From Actinomadura opuntiae (GTDB lineage Bacteria > Actinomycetota > Actinomycetes > Streptosporangiales > Streptosporangiaceae): a stretch of 64,000 nt of DNA. The translations under genes were made by a program, and so were the position numbers. The notes under the pieces were generated by a model that was given only the letters and a program-made list of their open reading frames with translations, made no database searches and was not told the DNA's origin. Position 1 is the first letter of the stretch. Each line of letters opens with the position of its first letter. The stretch covers positions 19,592 through 83,591 of the forward strand of contig NZ_JASNWF010000034.1 of the NCBI RefSeq assembly GCF_030283205.1, in the 5' to 3' direction. Positions 23,663-33,455 of the stretch are shown in pieces.

Positions 23663-24910
23663 ATGAACGAACCACACCGCTCCGCCGCCGGGGGGCGGCC
23701 CCGGCTGCTCGCCGGGGTCCCCTCGGCCGTCATGCCGGGCCGCGACGAGCCGGCCGTCACCCTGCTGCCGCGCCGGATGCTGCTGCGCGCGCCGATCCTC
23801 GCCGTCCTGGTCGCCCTGACGATCGGGTTCACCGCCGGCTCCATCGCGATCTCCATCGACCAGTACCACGTGGACGCGGGGGCGGCCTGGCCGCTCGGCG
23901 TGCTGATGGCGACGCCGCTGGTCTTCGCGGCCCGCTGGCCGCTGGCCGCCTGGCGGATCGCCGCCATCGGGCTGCTGGTCACCGTGTTCGTCCGGCACGG
24001 CGACGGGTTCATGCCGTGGCCGGTCACCGCGATCCTGGCGCTGGTGGTCATCCTGTTCTTCACCGGCGTCGGCTGCGACCGGGAGACGACGCTCGGCGTC
24101 GGCGCGGTCACGATCGTGGGGGTGCTGCTGCCCGCCGTGCTGCTGGGCATGCCGGGCTGGTTCGGCATGATCCTGGCCGGCGTCACCGCGCTCGCGCTGA
24201 CCTTCGGCGACGCGGTCGGCGGCCGCCGCTCCGCCGAGCAAGAGCTGCGCCTGCGCGAGGAGCAGCACCGCCAGGACCTCGCCCGGCAGGCGGTGCTGGA
24301 GGAGCGCGCCCGCATCGCCCGCGAGCTGCACGACGTCGTCGCGCACCACATGTCGGTGATCGCGATGCAGGCCGAGGCCGCGCCGTTCAAGATCCCGGAC
24401 CTGCCGGACGCCGCGCGGGAGACGTTCGGCGTGGTGCGGGACGCGGCCCGCGAGGCGCTCACCGAGACCCGCCGCGTCGTCGGGCTGCTGCGCTCGGACG
24501 ACGAGGGCGCCGAGCGCGCCCCGAGCCCGGGCCTGGACCGGCTCGACGAGCTGGCGGCGGCGGCCCGCAACTCCGGACTGTCGGTCGCCACCGCGGTCGT
24601 CGGGATGCCGCGCCCGCTGGACGCCGGGGTGGACCTGTCGGCCTACCGGATCGTCCAGGAGTCGCTCAGCAACGCCGCCCGGTACGCGCCGGGGTCGCGC
24701 GTCCACGTGGAGATCAGGTACGGCCCGCGGGCGCTGGCGGTGACGGTCGCCGACGACGGCGCGCGCCGCGCCCCGGACGCCTCGGAGGGCGGCGGGCACG
24801 GCCTGGTCGGCATGCGCGAGCGCGTCACCATGCTCGGCGGCGAGCTGTCGGCCGGCCCGCGCGACCCGGCCGGATGGGCCGTCGCGGCCGAGCTGCCCTA
24901 CGGAGGCTGA
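23663..24910 (+). CDS. NarL-type sensor histidine kinase (HisKA_3)
   Basis: 415 residues. About five transmembrane helices (residues 42-182) form a membrane sensor without a large external loop. A coiled segment leads to the dimerisation/phosphoacceptor helix RIARELHDVVAHHMSVI with His223. The ATPase domain has the N-box ESLSNAARYAP and the G-box GGGHGLVGMRERVTMLGG. It is followed 22 bases later by its cognate LuxR-type regulator, so the two form a two-component system; the signal is unknown. The ATG at 23663 is used; an internal Met at residue 24 is an alternative. Confidence 0.9.
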   Translation: MNEPHRSAAGGRPRLLAGVPSAVMPGRDEPAVTLLPRRMLLRAPILAVLVALTIGFTAGSIAISIDQYHVDAGAAWPLGVLMATPLVFAARWPLAAWRIAAIGLLVTVFVRHGDGFMPWPVTAILALVVILFFTGVGCDRETTLGVGAVTIVGVLLPAVLLGMPGWFGMILAGVTALALTFGDAVGGRRSAEQELRLREEQHRQDLARQAVLEERARIARELHDVVAHHMSVIAMQAEAAPFKIPDLPDAARETFGVVRDAAREALTETRRVVGLLRSDDEGAERAPSPGLDRLDELAAAARNSGLSVATAVVGMPRPLDAGVDLSAYRIVQESLSNAARYAPGSRVHVEIRYGPRALAVTVADDGARRAPDASEGGGHGLVGMRERVTMLGGELSAGPRDPAGWAVAAELPYGG

Positions 24911-24932
24911 TCATTGGCCGTAGGGTGGCGTC

Positions 24933-25610
24933 GTGACGATTCGGGTGCTGATCGCCGACGACCAGGTAATGATCCGCGACGGGCTCGCGGCGCTGCTGTC
25001 CTCCGATCCGGAGATCGAGGTGATCGGGCAGGCGGGGAACGGGCGCGAGGCCGTGGACATGGCCCGCGCGCTGGATCCCGACGTCGTGGTCATGGACATC
25101 CGGATGCCGGAGATGGACGGCCTCGCCGCGACCGCGGAGCTGATCGGCGAGCCCGCGCGGGCGGACGGCGACCCGGCGGACGTGCGGCCGAAGGTCCTGG
25201 TGCTGACCACGTTCGACCTGGACGAGTACGTCTACGAGGCGCTCGGCGCCGGGGCCAGCGGCTTCCTGCTGAAGGACGCCTCGGCGGCCGACCTGGTCGC
25301 CGGGGTGCGGGTGGTGGCGGGGGGCGACGCGCTCCTCGCGCCGTCCATCACCCGCCGGCTGATCGGCGACTTCGCGCGCCGGCGCCGCCACCAGCGGCCG
25401 AGCCCGACGGCGACGGCGGGGCTGACCCCGCGCGAGATGGACGTGCTGCGGCTCATCGCGCGGGGCCTGTCCAACGCCGAGATCGCCGCCGAGCTGGTGC
25501 TCGCCGAGCAGACGATCAAGACGCACGTCGGGCACGTGCTGACCAAGCTCGGGCTGCGCGACCGCACCCAGGCGGTCGTGTTCGCCTACGAGAACGGCCT
25601 GGTCGGCTAG
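24933..25610 (+). CDS. NarL/FixJ-type response regulator with LuxR DNA-binding domain
   Basis: 225 residues. The receiver domain has the acidic pair IADDQVMIRDG, the phosphoacceptor Asp55 in VVMDIRMPEMDG, and the Lys in FLLKDASAADL. The C-terminal LuxR HTH reads LTPREMDVLRLIARGLSNAE and TIKTHVGHVLTKLGLRDR. It carries an insertion of about 12 residues (EPARADGDPADV) between beta-3 and beta-4 of the receiver compared with the standard length. Start is the GTG at 24933 (MTIRVLIADD). It is the output partner of the kinase immediately upstream. Confidence 0.93.
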   Translation: MTIRVLIADDQVMIRDGLAALLSSDPEIEVIGQAGNGREAVDMARALDPDVVVMDIRMPEMDGLAATAELIGEPARADGDPADVRPKVLVLTTFDLDEYVYEALGAGASGFLLKDASAADLVAGVRVVAGGDALLAPSITRRLIGDFARRRRHQRPSPTATAGLTPREMDVLRLIARGLSNAEIAAELVLAEQTIKTHVGHVLTKLGLRDRTQAVVFAYENGLVG

Positions 25611-25625
25611 CCCGGCCGGCCGGGG

Positions 25626-26582
25626 TCAGCGGGACGGGTCCAGGACGAGCTTGCCGGTGGTGCGGCGGGCGCGCAGGTCCTCGTGGGCGCGGCGGACCTC
25701 GGTGAGGCCGTACTCGCCGCCGCCGATGACGCGCAGCCGGCCGTCGGCGGCCAGGCCGAACAGCTCCTCCAGCGCCGTGCGCATCACGTCGCCGGGCATC
25801 TGGAACACGTGCGCCAGCCACATGCCGGCGATCGTGGTGGAGTGCGACATCAGCGTGGCGGGCCGCACCGGCGACGGCTCCTGGCGGGACGCCATGCCGT
25901 AGAAGGCGAGCCGGCCGAACGGCGCGAGCGCCTTCAGGCTCTGGTCGGTGACGGTCCCGCCGGTCATCTCCAGGACGGTGTCGACGCGGCGGCCGCCGTT
26001 GGCCTCGATGAGCGCGTCCTTCAGGTCGGGCTCGTTGGCGTCGACCGCCACGTCCGCGCCGAGTTCGAGGGCGAGGTCGCGCTTGTCCTTGGAGGAGGCG
26101 GTGGCGATGACGCGGCCGGCGCCCCAGGCCTTGGCGAGCTGCACCGCGAGGGTGCCGACCCCGCCGGCGGCGGCGTGCACGACGACCGACTCCCCCGGCG
26201 CCAGGTGGACGCTGCGGCGCAGCAGCACCCACGCCGAGGCGCCCTGGACGATCATCCCGAGCGCGGTGACGTCGTCGATCGCGTCGGGGACGTCCCAGGC
26301 CAGCGCCTCGGGCGCGACGGCCTTCTCGGCGTACCCGCCGGTGCCGACGAGCGCGACGACGCGGCGGCCGTCCGGGGTGGTGCCGACGACCTCGCCGCCC
26401 GGCACCATCGGCAGCGTCGACTCCGACAGGTAGCTGTTCTCGGCCTGGTGGGTGTCGGCGTAGTTGATGCCGGCGCGGGAGACGTCGACGAGCAGGTGCC
26501 CGGGCCCGGCGACCGGGTCGGGCAGCTCGGTGACGGTCAGCACCTCGGGGCCGCCGAACTCGGTGATCTGGATCGCGCGCAT
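25626..26582 (-). CDS. Zinc-independent quinone oxidoreductase (MDR family)
   Basis: 318-residue medium-chain dehydrogenase/reductase of the NADPH:quinone reductase type. The nucleotide-binding loop is VHAAAGGVGTLAVQLAKAWG and the N-terminus MRAIQITEFGGPEVL is typical. Catalytic zinc ligands are absent, as expected for this branch. It lies 31 bases after the SDR gene in the same direction, so both are probably one operon under the TetR-type operator at 27377-27398. It is convergent with the response regulator gene. The substrate is unknown. Confidence 0.9.
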   Translation of the reverse strand: MRAIQITEFGGPEVLTVTELPDPVAGPGHLLVDVSRAGINYADTHQAENSYLSESTLPMVPGGEVVGTTPDGRRVVALVGTGGYAEKAVAPEALAWDVPDAIDDVTALGMIVQGASAWVLLRRSVHLAPGESVVVHAAAGGVGTLAVQLAKAWGAGRVIATASSKDKRDLALELGADVAVDANEPDLKDALIEANGGRRVDTVLEMTGGTVTDQSLKALAPFGRLAFYGMASRQEPSPVRPATLMSHSTTIAGMWLAHVFQMPGDVMRTALEELFGLAADGRLRVIGGGEYGLTEVRRAHEDLRARRTTGKLVLDPSR

Positions 26583-26613
26583 GACTCTCCTGTTCGTGCG
26601 TGGGCGGGTGGGC

Positions 26614-27360
26614 TCAGCGGGGGCCGGGGACGCCGCGGAACCTGAACGGCTCGGACGGGCGGCCCGGCACCACGTACCACGCCTCGCCGACGCCGTCGGC
26701 CTCCAGGATCCGCATGAACGCCTCGACGACGTCGCTCACCTCCAGGATGGGGAAGCCGCTCTCCTGGAGCTCCTGCTTCATCCCGCCGAGGATCGCGGTG
26801 TCGGCGAACGAGGGGCACAGCGCGTTCACCCGGATGCCCTCGGGCTCGTAGGTCGGGCCGAGGGCGCGGACGAGCCCGACGACGGCGGCCTTGTTCGCGC
26901 CGTAGACCGGGTCGAACGGCGTCGCGGTGAGCGCGGCCATGCTGGCGGTCGCGATGATGTTCCCACCGCCGCGGTTGCGCAGCGCGGGCAGCGCGGCGTG
27001 CACGCCGTAGACGACGCCGTCGAGGTTGATGCCCATGGCGCGGCGGTAGACGGCGGGGTCGAAGGTCTCGTCGAGCCGCCCGCCTCCGGCGATGCCCGCG
27101 TTGAGGAACGCCACGTCCAGGCCGCCGAAGCGCTCGACGGCGGCGGCGACGGCCGCCTCGCTGTCGGCGGGCTCGCGCACGTCGCAGCGGACGAACGCGC
27201 CGTCGAGCTCCTTGGCGAGCGCGGCGCCCGCGTCGTCGTCGACGTCGGCGAGCACGACCCGGGCGCCCTCGCGGGCCAGCCGGCGGGCGACCGCCGCGCC
27301 GATGCCGTTGGACCCGCCCGTGATCAGCGCGACCTTGCCGGTTCCGTCGAAGGCTGCCAT
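26614..27360 (-). CDS. Short-chain dehydrogenase/reductase (SDR)
   Basis: 248 residues of the classical SDR type. The cofactor loop is ITGGSNGIGAAVA; Asp after the second strand (VVLADVDDD) favours NAD(H). Catalytic Ser lies in IATASMAAL and the YxxxK motif is YGANKAAVVG. A likely role is oxidation or reduction of a hydroxyacyl or alcohol intermediate, given the adjacent acyl-CoA dehydrogenase, but this is inference. The ATG at 27360 is 17 bases from the palindromic operator, so this gene should be directly controlled by the nearby TetR protein. Confidence 0.92.
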   Translation of the reverse strand: MAAFDGTGKVALITGGSNGIGAAVARRLAREGARVVLADVDDDAGAALAKELDGAFVRCDVREPADSEAAVAAAVERFGGLDVAFLNAGIAGGGRLDETFDPAVYRRAMGINLDGVVYGVHAALPALRNRGGGNIIATASMAALTATPFDPVYGANKAAVVGLVRALGPTYEPEGIRVNALCPSFADTAILGGMKQELQESGFPILEVSDVVEAFMRILEADGVGEAWYVVPGRPSEPFRFRGVPGPR

Positions 27361-27376
27361 CGGGACTCCCCTCCCA

Positions 27377-27398
27377 AGTAACTGACTCGTCAGTTACT
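27377..27398. promoter_or_regulatory. Perfect 22-bp palindrome, probable TetR operator
   Basis: Arms AGTAACTGAC and GTCAGTTACT flank the two central bases TC with no mismatch. It is AT-richer than its surroundings and lies in the 46-base gap between the divergent SDR and acyl-CoA dehydrogenase genes. Size and symmetry fit a TetR-family site, and a TetR gene is the second gene of the plus-strand unit. Confidence 0.8.
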
Positions 27399-27406
27399 CT
27401 AGCGGA

Positions 27407-28626
<1,220 letters not shown>

Positions 28627-28630
<4 letters not shown>

Positions 28631-29301
28631 CCGACGGCACGGGGGTCGCGGGACCGGCGGCACCGGGCGTGCGGCGGCGCATGCCGTACGCCCGGCGGCG
28701 CGAGCAGCTGCTCCAGGTGGCGCTGGCCGAGTTCGGCCGGCGCGGCTACCACCTGACGCAGATGGAGCACGTCGCCGCGGCGGCGCAGGTGTCCAAGGCG
28801 CTGCTCTACCAGCACTTCGCGTCCAAGGAGGAGCTGTTCGCCGAGGTGACGGAGGCGATCGTCACCGAGCTGACCGGCCGGCTCACGGAGGCGGTGCCCG
28901 CCGCGCACGGCACGGCGGGCGGCATCCGGGCGATGATCCGGGTGCTGTTCGACTACGCGACCGAGGAGCCGGACGCGTGGTCGCTGGTGGTCCGGCACCT
29001 CGACAAGCCGGAGGTCGGCCTGGAGCTGCGGGAGCTGCGCGACCGGCTCGGCACCGCGTTCGCCGACCTGCTGCTGCGCCGCCGCCGCGCCGACCCCAAG
29101 CTGTCGCCCGCCGCGCTCGAGGTGAACGAGCGGCGGGCGCGGCTGCTCGTCCCGCTGATGTACGGGTCGATGCTGTCGATGGTGTCGTGGTGGCTGGAGC
29201 ACCCCGACACCTCGCGCGAGCGGGCCGAGCAGATGGCGGTGGAGTTCATCTGGCTGGGCCTGGACCGGCTGCGGACGGGCGAGCGCCTGCCCCGCGAGTG
29301 A
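28627..29301 (+). CDS. TetR family transcriptional regulator
   Basis: 224 residues. The N-terminal HTH is complete: RREQLLQVALAEFGRRGYHL then VAAAAQVSKALLYQHFASKE. The C-terminal ligand domain is helical with no recognisable effector signature. Because the gene overlaps the acyl-CoA dehydrogenase stop by four bases and a perfect palindrome lies between that gene and the divergent SDR, it most likely represses both transcription units and responds to an acyl-CoA or related compound. The ATG at 28627 gives a 17-residue flexible tail before the HTH. Confidence 0.93.
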
Positions 29302-29329
29302 CGGTCGACCGACCGGAGGGCGGCGGCGG

Positions 29330-30376
29330 TCAGCCCGCGGCGACCGGCCGGCCGAAGACGTCGTCGCGGGCGAGGTCGAGCGCGGTGAGGACGGCGCCGC
29401 GCAGCACCGCGTCGCCGTCGTAGACGGCCGGGCGCACCACCGTGGCGGCGGGGCTCAGGGCGGCCAGCCGGGCGGCGACCAGGCCGGCGAGGCGGTCGCC
29501 GCCGCCGCGCCCGAGCGAGCCGCCGAGCACGAGCAGGCCCGGGTCCAGCACGGCGACCAGGGCGAACGCGCCTTCGGCGACGCGGTCGGCGAAGGTCTCG
29601 GCGTCCAGGTCCCCGGCGGACGCCAGGTCGACCAGGTCGCAGAACTCGGCGCCGCCGATCCGGAGCATCCCGACCTCGCCGGCGCCGCCGGACGCGCCGC
29701 GCCGCAGCCGGCCGTCCAGCACGATCGCGGCGCCGACGCCGTCGTCCAGCCACAGCAGAGCGAAGTCGCCGTGGCCGGCCGCGGCGCCGTCGCGGTGCTC
29801 GGCGACGGCGGCCAGGTTGACCTCGTTCTCGACGACCACCCGCGCGGTGGTCCGGTCCCGCAGCGCCTGGAGCAGGTCGGGGCGCCAGCCGGGTATGGCG
29901 CCGTCGGTCACCAGGCCGGTGCCCGGATGGATCAGACCGGGCGTGCCGACCACGATCGCGTGCAGTTCGATGCCGCCCGCGGTGCCGGCGACCGCCTCGT
30001 CGATCAGGGCGGGCAGGTCCGGGTGGTCCGGCAGCGGGCGGGAGGACGCACCGGCCGGGTTCCCGGCGAGGTCGGCGACCTCGACGTGCACCGCGTCCCG
30101 GCGCAGGTCGACCCCGGCGACGTGGGCGCGGCCGGCGACCAGGCCGTAGAGCCGGGCGTTCGGGCCGCGCCGGTCGGCGCCGGTCTCCCCGGTGACCTCG
30201 ATCAGCCCGTCCGCGCGCAGCCGCTCGACCAGGTCGGACACCGTCGGCCGCGACAGCCCGGTCAGCGCGCGCAGCTGCGGCGCGGTGAGCGGGCCGCGCT
30301 CCAGCAGCAGGTCCAGGGCGAGCCGGTCGTTGATCGCGCGGGCCATCGTCGGGTCGGCGGTCTTCACGGGAGCCAT
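29330..30376 (-). CDS. ROK family transcriptional regulator
   Basis: 348 residues. A MarR-like winged HTH (about 12-75, LTAPQLRALTGLSRPTVSDL) is fused to a ROK sugar-kinase-like domain (VAGVDLRRDAVHVEVADLAG, VVGTPGLIHPGTGLV, VVENEVNLAAVAEH). The zinc motif CxCGxxGCxE of typical ROK proteins is missing: the corresponding region reads IGGAEFCDLVDLASAG. It is therefore a divergent member whose ligand binding may differ. It is transcribed away from an MFS gene across a 64-base gap holding a short inverted repeat. Confidence 0.9.
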   Translation of the reverse strand: MAPVKTADPTMARAINDRLALDLLLERGPLTAPQLRALTGLSRPTVSDLVERLRADGLIEVTGETGADRRGPNARLYGLVAGRAHVAGVDLRRDAVHVEVADLAGNPAGASSRPLPDHPDLPALIDEAVAGTAGGIELHAIVVGTPGLIHPGTGLVTDGAIPGWRPDLLQALRDRTTARVVVENEVNLAAVAEHRDGAAAGHGDFALLWLDDGVGAAIVLDGRLRRGASGGAGEVGMLRIGGAEFCDLVDLASAGDLDAETFADRVAEGAFALVAVLDPGLLVLGGSLGRGGGDRLAGLVAARLAALSPAATVVRPAVYDGDAVLRGAVLTALDLARDDVFGRPVAAG

Positions 30377-30385
30377 CGTAGCCAG

Positions 30386-30401
30386 CGATACCGTGATATC
30401 G
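30386..30401. promoter_or_regulatory. Short inverted repeat in the ROK / MFS divergent gap
   Basis: CGATA and TATCG arms separated by six bases lie 10 bases before the ROK start and 40 bases before the MFS start, in an AT-richer patch. It is a candidate operator for the ROK regulator, but the arms are only five bases long. Confidence 0.3.
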
Positions 30402-30440
30402 GCTTTTCATCAGGAAGCCTGCCTGTTAGTTTCTGTGGCC

Positions 30441-31628
30441 ATGAGCCGTCCCCATCGCGCCATCGCCGCCGTCTTCGCCGTGCACGGCGCCGTCGCGGGC
30501 ACCCTCGCGACCCGCATCCCGTGGATCCAGGACCATCTCCACCTCGGCGCCACGATGCTCGGGCTCGCCCTCCTGTGCCCCTCCATCGGCGCGTTCGCCA
30601 CGATGCCGACCGCGAGCCGGATCGCCCACCGCATCGGGGAGCGCACCGCCACCCGCCTGCTGATCGCGTACTGGGCGGCGGTCGTCGCGCTGCCCGCACT
30701 CTCCCCCGCGCCCGGCTGGCTGTTCGCCGCGATGCTGCTATACGGCGTGGGCGCCGGGATGTCGGACGTGGTGATGAACGGGCACGCCGTGTCGGTGGAA
30801 CGGCACCTGAAGCGGCCGATCATGTCGGGGCTGCACGGGCTGTGGGCCGTCGGCAGCCTCGCGGCCGGCGGCGTCGGGATCCTCGCCGCGCACGCCGGAG
30901 TGGACGCCCGCGTCCACCTCGGAGTCGTCGCGCTCGTCCTGCTGGCGGCGGGCGCCGTGGCGGGCCGCGGCCTCCTGCCCGACCGGGCGGACACCGGGGC
31001 CCCGCCGCCCCGCCGGTTCGCGCTGCCGAACCGGGCGATCGCGGTGATCGGCGTCGTCGGCTTCTGCGCCACGTTCGCCGAGGGCGCGAGCGCCGACTGG
31101 TCGGCGGTCTACCTCACCAAGGTCGTGGACGCGGGCCCCGGGCTCGCCGCCGCCAGCTACACGATCTTCATGGCGTGCATGGCGGCGACCCGGCTCGCCG
31201 GGGACCGCCTCGTCCGCCGGTTCGGTCCCGTGGCGGTCGTGCGCTGCGGCGGCGCGGTCGCCGTGCTCGGCGGCGTCCTGGTGGTGGTGGCGCGCAGCGC
31301 GGTGCCGGGCATCGCCGGGTTCGCGCTGCTCGGCGCCGGCGTCGCGACCGTCGTGCCGCTGGTGTTCGCGGCGGCCGGCAGTGCCGGGAACACCCCGGGC
31401 GAGGGCGTGGCGGGCGTCGCGACGATCACCTACCTGTCCGGGCTGACCGCGCCGGCGGTGACCGGCTGGGCGGCGGGCGCGCTGTCCTACCCGGCCGCGT
31501 TCGCGCTCATCACCTGCATCGCCGCGCCGACGGCGCTGTTCGCCGGCGCGCTGCGCCCGCGTCCCGCGGCGGTGGCGGCGCCCGCCGGACCGGCCGTCGA
31601 ACCGCCCGTCCGGGAGCTGCGCCCCTGA
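30441..31628 (+). CDS. MFS transporter (fucose-permease/exporter-like)
   Basis: 395 residues with 12 predicted membrane helices. The N-terminal half contains TRIPWIQDHLHLGATMLGLALL, typical of the MFS group annotated as FucP-like or YbjJ-like permeases. The substrate is unknown. The ATG at 30441 gives a direct start into helix 1 (MSRPHRAIAAVFAVHG); no strong ribosome site precedes it, so a leaderless or short-leader transcript is possible. Divergence from the ROK regulator suggests that it is the regulated target. Confidence 0.88.
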   Translation: MSRPHRAIAAVFAVHGAVAGTLATRIPWIQDHLHLGATMLGLALLCPSIGAFATMPTASRIAHRIGERTATRLLIAYWAAVVALPALSPAPGWLFAAMLLYGVGAGMSDVVMNGHAVSVERHLKRPIMSGLHGLWAVGSLAAGGVGILAAHAGVDARVHLGVVALVLLAAGAVAGRGLLPDRADTGAPPPRRFALPNRAIAVIGVVGFCATFAEGASADWSAVYLTKVVDAGPGLAAASYTIFMACMAATRLAGDRLVRRFGPVAVVRCGGAVAVLGGVLVVVARSAVPGIAGFALLGAGVATVVPLVFAAAGSAGNTPGEGVAGVATITYLSGLTAPAVTGWAAGALSYPAAFALITCIAAPTALFAGALRPRPAAVAAPAGPAVEPPVRELRP

Positions 31629-31693
31629 GAGGCGGGCGCGGGCGGCGGGCAGTGCACCGGCACGCCGCGGTCTACGGCGGCCGGGCATGCGAA

Positions 31694-31723
31694 AGGCCGG
31701 GGACGGCGAACCGTCCCCGGCCT
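31694..31723 (-). terminator. Bidirectional hairpin between the MFS gene and cold-shock gene
   Basis: Perfect 13-bp stem with arms AGGCCGGGGACGG (31694-31706) and CCGTCCCCGGCCT (31711-31723), four-base loop CGAA. On the minus strand it is followed by TTTC, so it best fits termination of the cold-shock gene; it also lies 65 bases after the plus-strand MFS stop. Confidence 0.8.
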
Positions 31724-31745
31724 GTTCACGCTTTGGGCGCGGGCC

Positions 31746-31949
31746 TTACAGGGGGTAGACACCCTCGGCCTGCGGGCCCTTCTGGCCCTGGGTGATCTCG
31801 AAGCCGACGCGCTGGTTCTCGTCAAGGCTGCGGTAGCCGTTGGAGGTGATCGCCGAGTAGTGGACGAACACGTCCGGGCCGCCGCCGTCGGGGGCGATGA
31901 ACCCGAAGCCCTTTTCGGCGTTGAACCACTTCACGGTGCCTTCGGCCAT
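31746..31949 (-). CDS. Cold-shock protein (CspA family)
   Basis: 67 residues, the full single cold-shock domain. Both RNA-binding motifs are present: KGFGFIAPD (RNP1) and VFVHYSAI (RNP2), after the canonical start MAEGTVKWFNAE. Such proteins act as nucleic-acid chaperones. The ATG at 31949 follows AGGAG. About 235 bases upstream are gene-free; the untranslated leader includes a 9-bp hairpin close to the start codon, which may influence translation as in other csp mRNAs. Confidence 0.96.
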   Translation of the reverse strand: MAEGTVKWFNAEKGFGFIAPDGGGPDVFVHYSAITSNGYRSLDENQRVGFEITQGQKGPQAEGVYPL

Positions 31950-31977
31950 GATGTTCTCCTCTGGGTGAACGGAATCG

Positions 31978-31999
31978 CCGGCCGCCGGGCGGCGGCCGG
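31978..31999 (-). promoter_or_regulatory. Hairpin in the cold-shock gene 5' leader
   Basis: Arms CCGGCCGCC and GGCGGCCGG (31978-31986 with 31991-31999) pair around a four-base loop about 30 bases upstream of the start codon. A stable stem so near the ribosome site could be temperature-responsive; this is a suggestion from position only. Confidence 0.3.
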
Positions 32000-32186
32000 G
32001 CTGCAAGCGGACTCATCTCACGTCCGCCCGGATCACCCGGAGCTGCAACGGAGAACGCCCTCGTCTTGAACTTCTGCGGGCGTTTCATAAAGCAAACGTT
32101 CGAGACTGCTTGGCCGCCGCGCCTGGCCGGTCGCGGCGACAGCAACGAACCTACCCCATACGGGCCCGGCTGGAACCCCGACACAC

Positions 32187-33455
32187 CTAGGTCAGATCAT
32201 CCAGTGCCTCGGCCGCGCGGTGGCAGTCGTGGAAGGTGCAGTACAGCGGCACGGGGGCGAGCCGCACGACGTCCGGCTCGCGCGCGTCGGCGACCACGCC
32301 GCGGGTCTCGGCGAGCCGCCGGACGAGCCCGCCGGCGCCGGGGACCCGCAGCGACAGCTGGCTGCCGCGCGCCGCCGGGTCGTCCGGAGTGATCACCTGG
32401 ACGCCGCGCAGCGGCGCGAGCCGGGCCGCGAGGTAGCCGGTGAGCCGCTCGCTGCGTGCGCGCAGCGCGTCCATCCCGATCCGGTCGAAGATCTCCAGGG
32501 AGGCCAGCACCGGCGCCAGCGCGAGGATCGGCGGGTTGGACAGCTGCCAGGCGTCGGCGGAGGCGGGCGGCGCGATGTCGGGGTCCATCCGGAACCGGAC
32601 CGACGGCTCGGTGCCCCACCAGCCCGCCAGCTTCGGCACCGACGGATCGGCGACGTGCCGCTCGTGGACGAAGCAGCCGGCGACCGCCCCCGGCCCGCTG
32701 TTGAGGTACTTGTAGGTGCACCAGGCGGCGAAGTCGACGTCCCAGTCGTGCAGCCGCAGCGGGACGTTCCCGGCGGCGTGCGCGAGGTCCCAGCCGACGA
32801 CGGCGCCGGCGGCGCGGCCCGCCTTGGTGATCGCGGGCATGTCCATGAGCTGGCCGGTCAGGTAGTTGACGCCGCCGAGCATGAGGAGCGCGACGGTCCC
32901 GCCCTCGCGTTCGAGGAACGCCAGGACGTCCTCGGTGCGCAGGTTGTCCTCGCCGTCGCGGGGCCGCAGCCGCACGACGGTGGCGGCGGGGTCGAGCCCG
33001 TGGTGGATCGCCTGGCTGGCGACCGCATAGGAGTCGGACGGGAACGCCGAGTCCTCGATGACGATGCGGGTGCGGTCGCCGGAGGGCCGGTAGAAGCTCG
33101 CCATCATCAGGTGCAGGTTGACCGTCAGCGAGTTCATCGCGACGACCTCGTGCGGCAGGGCGCCGACGAGGCGGGCGGCGGGCTCGCGGAGCAGCTCGTG
33201 GTAGTCGACCCACGGGCGGCGTGCCTGAGTGTGGCCCTCGACGGCGAGCCGCGCCCAGTCGTCGAGCTCCTCGCGCAGGCGGCCCGCGACCGCCTTCGGC
33301 TGGAGGCCGAGGGAGTTGCCGGCGAAGTAGGCAGCCTCCGGGTACATTCCGCCGGGCGCGGGCGGGATGAGGAACTCCTCGCGCAGCGACGGCAGCGGGT
33401 CGGTCTCGTCCAGGCGCAGCGCCTCGCGCTCCCTGGCCTCCCGCTCGGCGCTCAC
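32187..33455 (-). CDS. kynU: Kynureninase
   Basis: 422-residue PLP enzyme that splits kynurenine (or 3-hydroxykynurenine) into anthranilate (or 3-hydroxyanthranilate) and alanine. Family motifs: YFAGNSLGLQP, NSLTVNLHLMMASFYRP, the Asp in VGWDLAHAAGNVPL, and the PLP lysine in WCTYKYLNSGPG. The GTG at 33453-33455 overlaps the upstream decarboxylase stop by four bases. It is the last gene of a seven-gene operon whose other members process 3-hydroxyanthranilate, so the physiological substrate is probably 3-hydroxykynurenine. No kynurenine monooxygenase or tryptophan dioxygenase is in the window. Confidence 0.95.
   Translation of the reverse strand: MSAEREAREREALRLDETDPLPSLREEFLIPPAPGGMYPEAAYFAGNSLGLQPKAVAGRLREELDDWARLAVEGHTQARRPWVDYHELLREPAARLVGALPHEVVAMNSLTVNLHLMMASFYRPSGDRTRIVIEDSAFPSDSYAVASQAIHHGLDPAATVVRLRPRDGEDNLRTEDVLAFLEREGGTVALLMLGGVNYLTGQLMDMPAITKAGRAAGAVVGWDLAHAAGNVPLRLHDWDVDFAAWCTYKYLNSGPGAVAGCFVHERHVADPSVPKLAGWWGTEPSVRFRMDPDIAPPASADAWQLSNPPILALAPVLASLEIFDRIGMDALRARSERLTGYLAARLAPLRGVQVITPDDPAARGSQLSLRVPGAGGLVRRLAETRGVVADAREPDVVRLAPVPLYCTFHDCHRAAEALDDLT

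Noticed and set aside
25610..25626. Short GC palindrome between the response regulator and quinone reductase genes as a terminator
   Set aside because: CCCGGCCGGCCGGGG is self-complementary but leaves no room for a loop and is only one of many GC palindromes expected by chance in this genome.
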